Below, one piece after another: positions 1-10,795 of a stretch of 49,661 bases of DNA. Under the pieces are notes generated by a model. That model was given only the letters and a program-made list of their open reading frames with translations. It had not been told where the DNA came from and ran no database searches. The DNA lies in the NCBI GenBank assembly GCA_015680685.1, contig MNCI01007961.1:546851-596511 (forward strand). Direction: 5' to 3'. The first letter of the stretch is position 1. Each line of letters starts with the position of its first letter. The stretch is from Gnetum montanum (Eukaryota; Streptophyta; Gnetopsida; Gnetales; Gnetaceae). The translations under genes and the position numbers were made by a program.

Positions 1-112
1 TGAAGGGAGTGCCACCTCTTATTTATAGATATGGTGGCGGACTGCGATATCGCGTACGCGATATCGCAGGGAAAGACGCGATATCGTGGCACATGCAGGT
101 CGCGTCTCATCA
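1..112 (-). mobile_element. Partial LTR (start of U3 to just past the TATA box), GATATC type
   Basis: Read on the minus strand, this piece starts with TGATGAGACGCG, matching the TGATGAG start of the other LTRs here. It then carries repeated CGATATCG blocks and a TATAAATA box (20-27 on plus) before leaving the window. The organisation matches the U3 of the element A, F and D LTRs, but the CpG sites in the motif are still intact, so this copy is probably younger or less methylated. Whether it is a 5' LTR, 3' LTR or solo LTR cannot be told. The sequence on its right (113 onward) matches repeat X at 46070, which suggests it inserted into X. Confidence 0.65.
42..69. repeat. Perfect 28-bp CpG-rich palindrome in LTR U3
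   Basis: The 28 bases equal their own reverse complement, centred on GTAC at 54-57, and contain two arms of GCGATATCGC. A further copy of the half-site follows at about 78-86. It lies about 20 bp from the TATA box of the partial LTR. Decayed relatives, with CpG changed to TpG or CpA, occur in the U3 of the A, F and D LTRs and in the spacers of A and F. A binding site or cruciform-forming element is possible; the function is inferred. Confidence 0.85.
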
Positions 113-931
113 CTTATTCTTCAAATTTTCTTCTATTTTCTTAATCAAGTCTGATCCTTGACATAGTCTAACATTTGAACATGTTGATTTGGTAATTAAA
201 TTTGTGTTGACTATACATACACATCTTCTTGATAGATGGATTTTAAAAATTATTGCCAAGGATATGTGATTTTTCCAAAATCTTGATAGTTCTTTCCTTT
301 CCATGATTTGAAGTTTTGGAATTTTGAAAATTATAATTTCTAAACTCCATTCAAATATTCGTACCAATTCAATCTTGTATTCTTTATAAAAGATCACATG
401 ACCATCCATGTTGTTATTTTTGCAAAGGCTAATCTATATGGCTCAAAAGAAAATCTTCCACAAGAATCTTTTTTGCTTATAAATACCTCTATATCCCATC
501 TTTTCCAAATCAAATTGGAATTGGTATAGATATTCTCATGGAAAGGCTTCTTATAGGCATAAAACACCAGCATCCAAATCTTGTAATTCTACTAATATCC
601 ATGGGTATCAATATTCATGTGAATCCAGGGCCCATGGTGGACATAGAGGATGTTGTTTGTCACTTACTAGGGATCTTGCAAGCATGTTGTATGTTGCAAC
701 CTTCATTCTCATTCTTAGATTCTTTGTTGGACGATTACTCTTTATGGGTATCATACACCTTATGGAAATGAGATTATGACTCTCCATGTTGTTATGCTAT
801 ATGATTTTCTTGCAAGACAAATTAATATACATCTTTTTGATCATTGAAGATCATTATGTTTCATCAATTGATTCTCCAAGTAATACATCAACTAAACTAA
901 TACACCAACTAATTTTTAATGACCTTTCTAT
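113..931. repeat. Dispersed repeat X, copy 1
   Basis: About 820 bp that aligns by eye, in the same orientation, with 46070-46895. Shared landmarks are CTTAATCAAG near the left edge, CCATCCATGTTG, and TATAAATACCTCTATATCCC. The TATAAATA box lies at 478-485. The small ORFs inside are not conserved between copies, so no protein is called. It could be part of an LTR or another unclassified transposon. It is sandwiched between the partial LTR at 1-112 and the 3' LTR of element A. Confidence 0.6.
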
Positions 932-936
932 CCCCT

Positions 937-1810
937 TGATGAGTGGCAATGGACCCCTACATCCAACCATATGAATCACAAGCGTTCACGCACAATCTGG
1001 TCAAATTTTGTGGATGGGACTAGTTGTGCATCTAAATGATTATGCTTTGATTATAGTTTGTTGTCTTCCCACTTAGAGTAGTGGTAGCTTTATCATGTAT
1101 GGTTTAGTTCAAAGTGAGGTATATGATGTTGTATAATCCTATGTTGCTCTTAATGAAAATAAACAGATAAATTAATTAAGATAATGAACAATGGAAAATA
1201 AGATCTAAACTATCCTTTGTGTGATAAGTATTTGTTCCCAATCATCCATACATACCTTGGACTTCATATAACTATTGCTAGAATTGCCAAGCATACATCA
1301 CTAGGTGTGCCAAATGATACACTGCTAGATTACCAAGTACTTACACTTAAGTGCTTGTGATTAAGTTGTACTTATTCCACTTAATGACAAGATTAGTAAA
1401 TAGAAATAAATGTAAACATTGACTAAAGAAAATAGTAAATAAATAAATAGTTAAATAATTGAAGTAATAATAAATCTAAGTGAATGTGGCAATGATGGAA
1501 GTAATCTTAATCTTTATTTCCAGTCATGTAACATGTCTAAGTATATCACACTCGAACAAAGATGTCCTAAAATTACAAACATCAAATTGTGGGCATGCAC
1601 TAGGAATAACAGAACTTGAATGTAGAAATCTAAGAAAGACTATCAAAAACTAAGAATTAATACTATATCCCAACCGTGCACCTAGGTGTTGTATTTATAG
1701 GCTAGCATAGAAGAGACGGTATCAGATATTTGACATCATTTCTTGGGGTTGATATTGTGTATCTGATATTGGAGCCTTGATACTGGGGCTGACATAATGA
1801 TGAATCATCA
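937..1810 (-). repeat. 3' LTR of element A
   Basis: An 874-bp LTR. On the minus strand it starts TGATGATTCATC and ends with ACTCATCA, so the ends are inverted TGATGA/TCATCA. It has GATATC-like motifs in U3, a TATAAATA box (1692-1699 on plus) and an AATAAAGAT-type poly(A) signal near 1510. It aligns along its length with the F (9796-10682) and D (38881-39750) LTRs. Confidence 0.85.
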
Positions 1811-1822
1811 TACCCCCACAAC
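1811..1822 (-). other. Polypurine tract of element A
   Basis: On the minus strand GTTGTGGGGGTA abuts the TGATGA start of the 3' LTR. The 3' LTRs of B (GTTGTGTGGGTA) and C (CATGGGGGTA) have the same arrangement, preceded by a shared context of CTCAAGGA and GAGTTTTCATT. This is the expected primer site for plus-strand synthesis. Confidence 0.8.
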
Positions 1823-1849
1823 TAAATGAAAACTCATCCTCAAGTTAGA

Positions 1850-4714
1850 AAAATGAGGAATAAGTTCTTTACAAAAATTGATGGAAAGGTATGGAATTAT
1901 TGACTAACTTAGATAAAAAAACAAAAAAACAAACACACTTATACATGTTGTAGTGGTGGTTACAAAATTACAAGACACAACTCAGGGAAGCTCATGTAGT
2001 TCCTAGAGGTGGTGGCTCCTCCATTGGGTGCTTCCCTTTGTTACCAAGCTTGTAAAATTTGTAGTGATCAAGTAATGCCTATAAATTCTCCTCTTCCATC
2101 CTTGGGTTGTGTATCATCTAGGCTACTAAATTGATGTGTGCTAGCACTAGTACATCCCAAGGGCATGGTAGCTTTGTTAGCCTTCACATAACAGGTCATA
2201 AACTATCATCATTCTTTCTCAAAGATCATAGCTTTTTCTCTTAATTCTTGATAATTTATTAATCTCTTAGCTAGGTCTGAGGTGACATCCCTCTATCCAT
2301 GGTAACTAGCTTTAACCACCTTCAATTCCAAGTTTATCACATGGAGCTTTTGCAAAGCGTCTTTTCTATTTGCAAACTCTCTTTCATACAATGCATAGGT
2401 GGTTGTCACCTGCTTCTCTAACTTGCTTCTAGGTTGGCCTATTGTTAACATGGAAAAGGCATATCTGAGGTTAGCCAACACCATGTGCTCTTTCAAATCC
2501 TTAATCTACAAGTCTTTATTTTTCACCTTCACTTGATGGACCAAAGCATAGCTATCCAAGATGGGTTGCCAATTGGATTTCACATTGACATGGATTCAAT
2601 GCTAGCTTTAGCCATCTAGATTTCCTTTTCATTTATTTTATTATACATGTCTACTTGGTCATGGAAGTGTTCCTTCAATTTTTCATGTTTTTTAGCCTCA
2701 TGTTGCCATGTGTTGATTTTTATTGTTGACTTCTCTCGAATGGCATGAGCCTTCTCCATTGGGAGGGTTCTATTTTTCCTAGCGAATTTATTGATGTCCT
2801 AGTTGAGCCTTATTAGTTTTTCTCATAAATGATGGATGCTTTCCTCTAAAATATTATTTTATTTTTCAATTATGGTCAACCTTGAATTTGTAGTGGCAAG
2901 TTGCTTATTTTCTTCTTGTGTGATGGTTAGTGCCTTTTGTGGGTGTAGGTCTATGCTTTAGTTGTAGAGGCATTTCAAGCTACCTTTTTCTTCTCTTGCT
3001 TTGTAGCTTTGTTCTTCTCAATTAGGTTGGCCATCAACTCCATCTTGAATTGTTCTAGCTAGTCAGGCACAATCAAGTGGATAAGGTCCCATTGTTTAGC
3101 TCTCAGGGTGGACAATTCTTGTTGCAACTTATGCACTTCCACTTCTGCATGCTCTACCTTGATCTCTGTCATGACTAGTTTTCCCTTGATGGCTATGAGG
3201 TTTGACTATGTTGCAGTGACATCACTAGGAATGTCAAACAATGTAGTCATTACTTGCCCTATCTGTAGCAATGAATCTAACACATCCTCATGTGCCACAG
3301 GATTCATTGAAGTTCCAATGAGCATTTGAGCATCTTTGGTCCCTATTAGATCTACTAAGGGCATGATAGACACATTGAATGATTTTTTGATATGATCCAT
3401 TATTACTTGTACTACGCTTGTTGCATCCTGATGTTGCATTACGATAACTATGGCATCTTCTCCCATCTCAAGCATCACTTGGAAGGATGCAACATTTCCA
3501 GAGATTTTCTTGGACCACTAGGATTCCCCTTCCAATTGTAGCAAAATTTTCCCACTTGTTAGGTTGGTTGAAGTGGTGGGATATATAGCATCATTGATTA
3601 CTTTGAAAAGATTGAACTCATCTTTGCTTCTTCAACTAATGGTCTTAACAATTTTTTGTAGATGCCTCATTGAGGCTCTGTAATCTTGCAATGGTGGTGG
3701 TGGTGGAGCTTTTGTTTCAGGGCACTATTAGGGCTCATGTTGCACTTCTGTTTTTGGTTTTTCTTACTTCTTTGGTTCTTGTTCTTCACTAAGGTCTTTC
3801 CTTGGTGTTGTAGGTTTGAGCAAGTCTATGAAGGAAGCGTTTTGAGCCTTCCTAGGGATATTGTTTGTGTACCCTAGGATTCTAGTGTGCTTTCATAGTT
3901 TTTTGATTAGGCAAGGGAATGTTAGTGTTGGCTTCCTTGCCTTTTTCTCCTCAAACTACCTTTGAATTTCTATGAGATAAAATTGAGAAAGGTTGGCAAT
4001 GTATTTGCCCATTAAGATAGCACTTCATCTAGCTGCATATGTTGGGATCCTATTAAGTCCTTTGGTCAGGAAGAGATGATATGTGCTAATTTTGAACTAT
4101 GTCATTTCCTTCAGAGTTAATTCATTATATATTTTATCCTCCTTGCTATATGCCTATTTCAACCAAAGCTTCTTGGTATCAGGGACAAACCTAATGGATA
4201 GATGGTTTACCTTAGCCCCTTCATTTGGCAAATTAAGAGCTACTATAATTTCCTTGACTAAGAATGAGACATTGACTCTATAAATGTTGACAGTGATATC
4301 TTCATCTTTGTTGTGCTAGAATTGGTGGGCCTTGCCAAGGTACTAGTTGCCACTATCTAAGAGAATAGGTCACAACGATGATGCTTGGAGTTGTGTTTGA
4401 ACCACTTTTGGGGAAAACACCATGAGAAAACCAAAGTTCATCTTTATGATGACTGTGGTCAATGTGAACTTTTCTTGGATGGCTATAAGGCATTCAAGGA
4501 GCAACATGAGACATTGTCTCTACATGGAAGCTAGTAGTTTTATAGCCTCTCCTTGGACTGACTATCTAGTAATAGGAGCCTCTTAAAGGATGCTAAAGGA
4601 TTAGGTTTTCTATTCTTCATGCTCTGCCAGCTCACCCTACTATCCTTTACCACCTCTTGGGTGTTTGGATGCTCTCTACAAAGGTTCTCCCTATGCACTT
4701 CTTTTTGGGTCCAT
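1850..4714 (-). pseudogene. Env-position ORF (ORF3) of element A, decayed
   Basis: This is the minus-strand coding remnant between spacer and polypurine tract. The likely start is ATG at 4714, in a context beginning MDPKR, comparable to MAPKLKR in element C. Many stops and shifts follow. A middle segment (about 4330-3930) reads VNVSFLVKEI, then LTLKEM and STYHLFLT, which parallels VSYLV, LTLVEQ and AYHLNPT in C. The C-terminal half is Lys/Glu/Leu-rich and looks coiled-coil-like. The position is where Athila elements carry an env-like gene, but I see no convincing signal peptide or membrane segment, so 'envelope' is not supported. Function unknown. Confidence 0.6.
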
Positions 4715-6694
4715 CTTCACTCAAGTAAAGATCAAGTGTTACTAAGGTGCCAATATTTACCATTAATGGATGTATACCATAATCATGACCTTAATTTCAT
4801 TAAGTTATTTAGTGTATATGATTGCAGAGTTAGAAAAGCTTTTAAGAAAAATCCCCAAAAAGTGTTTATCTTCTTTTGTGACGCTTAACAATTAGTTCCT
4901 TTTTCTTTGTGTGTGACTTATTATAATGATTATGGTTCCTTGGGTGAATAGATTAAGGTTTTTGGCATTACCACGATTGATTTTTTAGTATAACACTTAT
5001 GGTTTTTAATGTTCTTACCCTTATAATATCCTTCAGGTGATAGCAAATTTAAAAAAAGTGGCATAAGTTTCTCACACAAGCACCCCCCCACAACTGACTT
5101 GAACACTTCGGGTTTAGACAAGTTCAAACAGTATGGAAAATAGAGTAGTAGAGAGCTATATATCATAAGTTGCAGTTGATTATGTAGAGCTCAAAGTTGC
5201 AAGAGAAAACTTGAACTCCCCTAGTTGAAAAAGATGAAAATGAAGTTTGGGCACTGTAGGGATCATATATATAGGTTTTGTGTGACCCAGTATCAGGCAC
5301 CTAATATAGGGTAGCTAATGTTGTGTCCCATTCGATATCATGTACTCAATATCAAGGTCCATGAATGTGCATCCAATAAGGGTATTGAGCATAAGAAATG
5401 AAGCTCTATGATTGGGTGAAAGGTTTGAGGTTAGGTCCATAGGTTTGGGGTAAGTAGAAAATCAATTTTAGGCACCATAAGCATTAAAAGGTGGAGTCAT
5501 TGACATGAAAAGCTTTGGAAGAAGCAAGAAAAGGGCATTTAAGTCAAGGTTGTGGATGAATTAATTTACATGATAAGGGAAAGCATAAAATTTAATAATG
5601 AAATGCTTCAAAGATTAAAAATGATATGGATGTGTTAAACAAGTACAAACTACAATAATTACACAAGTGGATCCTTCCTAAAGCAGGCTCCAACCTATGA
5701 TGCCCTTGTGTAACCACACCTAAAAATGTCCATAGGCACTAAAGAGGTTGAATGCAATGCATACTTGTGCAACAAAATACACATGTTAAAACCACCAATT
5801 TGAGATAATAACTCTATGTTACACAAAACCACAATTTAGGATCAAACAAACAATGAGATGAGATGGATTGTAGATAGGATTGAAAAAATTAGGACATGAG
5901 GTGTCTTACCATGGGCACAATGAACTCTTGTGTGTTATTAATGATTAAATAATCATGAGTCCTTCTTTCCAAGATTTAAACCAAGTCCAAACCACATTTT
6001 AGTGACATCGCATCATTTCATCACATCAATAGACAACTATAAGACTATCATAGTTGCAAGGAGTAACATCACTTGGCATTTTGTTCAAGGGAGGAGATTA
6101 TTTATAACACATGTTTTTTTATGGAAGTTTTGAGAAGTCATCAACCTTTAGGCATGGTTTCATGTCTTTCCAATGATACCTACAAAACTTATTCAGTGTC
6201 TTTTGATGGTACTCTTACTTTTATTTTTTTGTTAAATCTACAAGGATATAATTACAACCTCAACAACATGATAGAACATATAGAAGTGACCAAAGAGAAT
6301 CCACAAATCCCCTTGATGTCACACCCTTTACATCCCACCTTGGTTCTGCACTCTTCCACCTATACACAATGATTATGAAGTTATTTTTAGGTTGGATGAT
6401 GAAAAAGAATATCATTACGACTAGGGAAAGAACCTCTTATTAATGGGGTGAGTGGATGGATGATGTGTTCTCACTATCTAAATAATCAGTCCCTTGTGAC
6501 TCAACAACATAGAGAAAACCTCACCTCAATAGGCAACATGATCATTTTATTCACAAGAGAGATTACATAACAAAGAAAATGAAAACAACAAAATAGAAAA
6601 AGTTGGAAGGAATCAAAAAATTTATATCAAGAAATAATAAATTGATGAAAAAGCGTAAAACAAAAAGATGGAAAGCACTTATGAATCCTAAAAA
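4715..6694 (-). other. Non-coding spacer of element A between gag and ORF3
   Basis: About 2 kb without a supported ORF. It is the reverse-complement equivalent of 13149-14605 in F, with matching landmarks on both sides. It starts with a T-rich tract just after the gag stop (minus strand) and contains the internal promoter-like block listed separately. The CCCCCCC run at 5084-5090 is not followed by an LTR start. Confidence 0.6.
5255..5360 (-). promoter_or_regulatory. Internal U3-like promoter block upstream of ORF3 (element A)
   Basis: On the minus strand a degenerate double GATATC palindrome with a GTAC centre (about 5332-5357) is followed by another GATACT motif and a TATATATA box (5265-5272). 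ORF3 starts about 550 bp downstream. The palindrome matches the 28-bp one at 42-69 and its spacing resembles the family U3, where GATATC motifs precede TATAAATA. Element F has the same block. Promoter activity is inferred, not shown. Confidence 0.5.
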
Positions 6695-9029
6695 TTAGAA
6701 TGGGGGATGTCCTCCACGACTAAACATTTGGTCATGATAAGGATTAATAAGTAGATAGATAGGATCCATGCATATATAAAACATTGGTAACCTTTCATTT
6801 CCTAGCCATTGGGTGTCTTTTGATGTTGTGGTGGCTGGGTAGACAAAGTGTTGATCACACACTTGATTGTTAAATGTATGGTGGGTTAGGATATGAGGTG
6901 TGTTAACATGATAGATGTTTAGCCTAGGATTGCATCCTTGGTCATGATATGGTACACATGGATTTTTTGGTCTTTCCACATTTGTAGATTCATTACTTGG
7001 GTTTCGAATTGAAGTAACAATGGATGGTGGCCCTTGTGTAGGATTAGACGATGGTAGTGGTGAAAAGGGAGATGTTGCACTAGATTGCCATTATGCTAGT
7101 TTAAATGATGTGGTTAGTCCACGAGTATTTTACTTTAGCTTAGGACCTTTTCTAAAGAAGGGACGTTTTTGACGTGGTNACTTTAGGAGATGTCATGGGT
7201 TGATCGTACTCGGGAGAGTGATAGTGGAAATTTGAAGTAGAGGATGTAGAACTAGTTGGAGAAACATGGTGTTGAACATAATACCCATGTGATTTTAGTT
7301 GATAGGAAGGATAGGGCTAATCTGGTGGTGTCCTCCCCCATGACTATGGTTGTTGCCACTATGGTTGATGACAGTGTTGAGGTTCGTAATAAGTCATCCT
7401 AAGATAGTACGATTAGTTGTGGAACTATCTATAATTACCTTGTGGAAGAGAAAATCTCCCAAGCATGTGCTTTTGTACAAACTTCGAATTTAAGGCACAT
7501 GCCCAATACTAATGTAGATGCAACAAGACTTGGCAATGGCCCTTTAGATGGTCATATATGTAGATGTAACATCCATTATCTTTATCTATGGTTGAGTTCA
7601 TAGCCTCACTTCCTTCACCTATTTTTCCTATTTGCTAAAAAATGTTCCTAGTTGTTTCTTGGTTTTGTATCCTTTGTTTATTGTGATCACTTGGCTTGTT
7701 CTGCATGATCCTCTCCTTGACCATCTTAATGATAGTTGTAACATTTTCATATATCCATTTTGACATCCTATTAAAATTCACTTCAAGTCCATCAATAGAC
7801 TTCGGTATTGGCAATGTTCATTGTGGGATCACCTTATCGAGAGTAGTTTCTTTCTCCTTACCATAGATATGGATCTTTGTCTGTTGAAGAGTTGGATCCC
7901 ACTAATATTTCTCAATGTTCTCCCATTTGCATATCTCTCCTTCTTCTTTTTCCACATGCTTAATTAAACCTCAGATCTGATGAGCTTGTAGCTCATATAA
8001 TTGACCTAGGGCATACATCCCAAGGGTCTCCCTCATTTCATTACAAAGCTCATCTATGATGTGGAAAAGTTGCCTTTCCTCAGAGAAACCATGGCCTGGG
8101 CATCTATTTAGTAGGGAATAATATCTATCTAAGGCCATGTCTAAGGGTTCATGTTGTTCTTACATCCATCCTTGGATCTGTCTCCTTAGGTTGGATACCC
8201 TCGCATAGGTTTGGTATTTCTCATTGAAGAGATCCAACATTGTGGACCATCGTCAGATTGAATTTGGTTTTAATGATCTATACCACACTTTGACTCTATC
8301 AATTAGTGTCCTAGAAAAGAGTTTAAGCTTTTGCCATCCACTTTCAATGTTGTACAATGCATAGGCATCATGGAAGGCTTGTAAATGATCTTATGGATTT
8401 GAATCATAGTCTCCTACAAATTTAGGAATATTATTCATATCAAGCCTGTGTAGGAAACTCTCTTTGCGATGCTTGCAAGATATCTTAACTACCTCTATGA
8501 TCTACATTAGGCTCCAAGTGGCCAAAAAGGGTTCATCATCATTAGATAGACTGTGATGAAAATTTCTATTCAATTGATGGTAATGATTTTGTCTATGTTC
8601 ATGTTGATGACTGTGAGTGTTCCTGTAGGTTAGATTTTTGTTTCTATTCTGACCATTTAGTGGAGCTTTATCTTCAAACATATGTTCATCTTCATTAGAA
8701 CTAGATGTTGAAAGGGAAGAGGAAGATGAGGGATTGGAAGAATTTCCATGGCTTCTATGGTATTCCTTAGGGTCCTTTGATTTATCATTTCTAGGTCTTG
8801 AAGAGGTCTTAGGCCTTGAGGCCTTCCCTAGTTCAGGACTTACATCATCTTCTTCAAGATTGTTTGCCTTAGGTGAATGTTGTCTTTGAGTGTTGTTAGG
8901 GTGGTCATGAACATAAGAAATCCCTACATAAGATTGGTCACTCCAATTTTCATCACCATATATCTCATTAGTTCTCTAATGAATGTTTTTGTTATATAGT
9001 GCATTATCACTTCCTTGTAGAAGAGACGT
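6695..9029 (-). pseudogene. gag: gag of element A, decayed
   Basis: This encodes the capsid-type protein of a Ty3/gypsy element. The equivalent of the D and F start codon is ACG at 9029-9027, so the ATG is lost. In order: a Ser-rich and acidic stretch (SSSSSLSTSS then EDEH), then the retrotransposon gag core with HLQAFHDA, WQKLKLF, RRQIQGW, EQHEPLD and RYALGQLYEL-like segments, and a Pro/Gln/His-rich tail. It ends LINPYHDQ, FSRGGHPPF, stop, with no protease after it. The last residues resemble the end of pol in B and C (SHGGDG). Stops often replace Gln, Trp or Arg codons, as expected from C-to-T decay. Confidence 0.8.
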
Positions 9030-9135
9030 TGTTTTTGGCTTATGGTGTGTGTGATTTAATATTTTCTGAAGGATATATTGTTAATGCCTTTACAGGAATC
9101 ATGTATGATCTAACTAATCTAGTTAACTAGCATCA

Positions 9136-9154
9136 TCCTTGGCAATGGCACTAA
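9136..9154 (-). other. Primer binding site of element A (tRNA-Asp type)
   Basis: On the minus strand TTAGTGCCATTGCCAAGGA directly follows the CTCATCA end of the 5' LTR. It resembles the Athila PBS complementary to the 3' end of plant tRNA-Asp, with differences that are mostly C-to-T or G-to-A. Confidence 0.7.
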
Positions 9155-9795
9155 TGATGAGTGGCAAGGTACCCCTATGCCCAACCATATGAATCACAAG
9201 TGTTCATGCATGTTCTAGTTGAATTCCATGGATGGGACTAGTTCTGCATCTAAATCATTATGCTTTAATCATAGTTTTCTATCTTTCCACTTGGACTAGT
9301 GATAGCTTTGTCATGTATGATTTAGTCCAAAGTGAGGTATATGATGCTGTCTAATCCTATGCTACTCTTAATGACAATAAAGAGATAAATTAATTAAGCT
9401 AATGAACAATGGAAAATAAGATCTAAAATAGCCTATGTTCCATGAGTATCCATCCTCAATCATCCATACATGCCTTGGAACTTCATATAACTATTTTTGG
9501 AATTACCAAGTGTACACCACTAGGTGTGCCAAACGATACATTGCTGGATTACTAAGTAGTTACACTTAAGTGCTCGTGATTAAGTCATACTCATTCCACT
9601 TAATGATAGGAATAGTAAATAATAATAAATGAAAACATTAACTAAAGAAAATATTAAATAATTAAATAGTTAAAGAATTAAAGCAATAATAAATCTAAGT
9701 GAATGCGACAATGATTAAAGTAATCTTGATCTTTATTTCTAGTCATGCAATGTGTCCAGGTACGTCACACTCAAACAAAGATGTTGTATGATTAC
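9155..9795 (-). repeat. 5' LTR of element A, interrupted by element F
   Basis: It aligns with the A 3' LTR from its ACTCATCA end, through U5 and the poly(A) signal region, up to ATGTTGTATGATTAC. The 3' LTR reads ATGTCCTAAAATTAC at the equivalent place. Element F starts immediately after. The U3 and TATA part is missing from the window because F's far end is lost. ATTAC (9791-9795) is the likely target duplication of F. Confidence 0.75.
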
Positions 9796-10682
9796 TGATG
9801 AGTCATGAATTGGTTGGCCCTGATATTAGATATCCAATATTGAAGCTTTGACATCAGATATGTGATATTGGGTCCCAAGAAATGATGTCAGATATCTGAT
9901 ATTGTCTCTTCCATGCTAGCCTATAAATACAACACTTGGGTGCACAGTTGGGAGATAGTTTTAACTCTCAGTTTTTGATAGTCTTTCTTAGATTCCTACA
10001 TCCAAATTCTGTTATTCCTAGTACATGCCTATAGTGTGACATTTATAATTATACAAATTTTTTTGAGTGTGACATACTTGGACATGTTACCTGATTGGAA
10101 ATAAAGATTAAGATTACTTCTATCATTGCCATGTTCACTTAGATTTATTATTGATTTAATTATTTATTTTCTTAATTATTTACTATTTTCTTTAGTTAAT
10201 ATTTTCATTTATTGCTCTTTACTATTCTTGTCATTAAGTGGAATGAGTATGACTTAATCACGAGTGCTTAAGTGTAAGTAATTGGTAATCCAGTAATGCA
10301 TCATTAGGCACACCTAGTGACATACGCTTGGTAATCCCAATGGTAGTTACATGAAGTCCAAGGCATGTATAGATGATTAGGAATGGATACTCATCACACA
10401 TAGGCTAGTTTAGGTTTTACTTTTCATTTTTTCATTAGCTTAAGAAATTTATCTCTTTATTGTCATTAGGAGTAGCATAGGATTAGACTACATCATATAA
10501 CTCACTTTAGACTAAATCATACGTGACAAAGCTACCACTAGTCCAAGGGCGAAGATAGCGAACTACCATCAAAGCATAACAATTTAGATGCATAGCTAGT
10601 CCCATCCATGGAATTCAACTAGATCATGTGTGAATGCTTATGATTAATATGGTTAAATGTAGGGGTACCTCGCTACTCATCA
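9796..10682 (+). repeat. 5' LTR of element F
   Basis: Starts TGATGAGTCATG and ends GCTACTCATCA. U3 has several GATATC/GATATT motifs; the TATAAATA box is at 9922-9929; the AATAAA signal is near 10100. U5 contains repeated TTGGTAAT-CC-AGTAATG-like motifs that the B and C LTRs also have. Confidence 0.88.
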
Positions 10683-10701
10683 TTGGTACCATTGCTAGTT
10701 A
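10683..10701 (+). other. Primer binding site of element F
   Basis: TTGGTACCATTGCTAGTTA follows the LTR end directly. It is a degraded version of the tRNA-Asp-type site seen more clearly in element D. Confidence 0.65.
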
Positions 10702-10795
10702 TCTAGATTAGTTACATCATACACAACCATTGTAAAGATATTAATAATATATCCTTTAGAAAATATTAAATCACACACAACATAAGTTAATGAAA

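Larger units (their letters stand above)
937..9795 (-). mobile_element. Element A: pol-less Athila-type LTR retrotransposon
   Basis: Reading right to left: partial 5' LTR (9795-9155), tRNA-Asp-type PBS, gag (9029-6695), non-coding spacer with an internal promoter-like block, an ORF in the env position (4714 to about 1850), polypurine tract, 3' LTR (1810-937). No protease, RT, RNase H or integrase signature is visible between gag and the spacer. The 5' LTR is cut at 9795 by insertion of element F. All ORFs contain many stops, so the copy is dead. Clade assignment rests on the PBS and on gag similarity to element B, whose RT is Athila-like. Confidence 0.75.

Noticed and set aside
110-409. 99-codon minus-strand ORF in repeat X
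   Set aside because: The second copy of X (46070-46895) does not keep the frame open; composition is that of AT-rich DNA.
3686-3877. Hydrophobic plus-strand ORF (WWWWWSFCF)
   Set aside because: It is antisense to ORF3 of element A, where a run of CAC/CCA codons gives Trp on the other strand.
5080-5095. A second polypurine tract in element A (GTTGTGGGGGGG on minus)
   Set aside because: It is not followed by a TGATGAG LTR start and lies within the A spacer; probably chance or an old relic.
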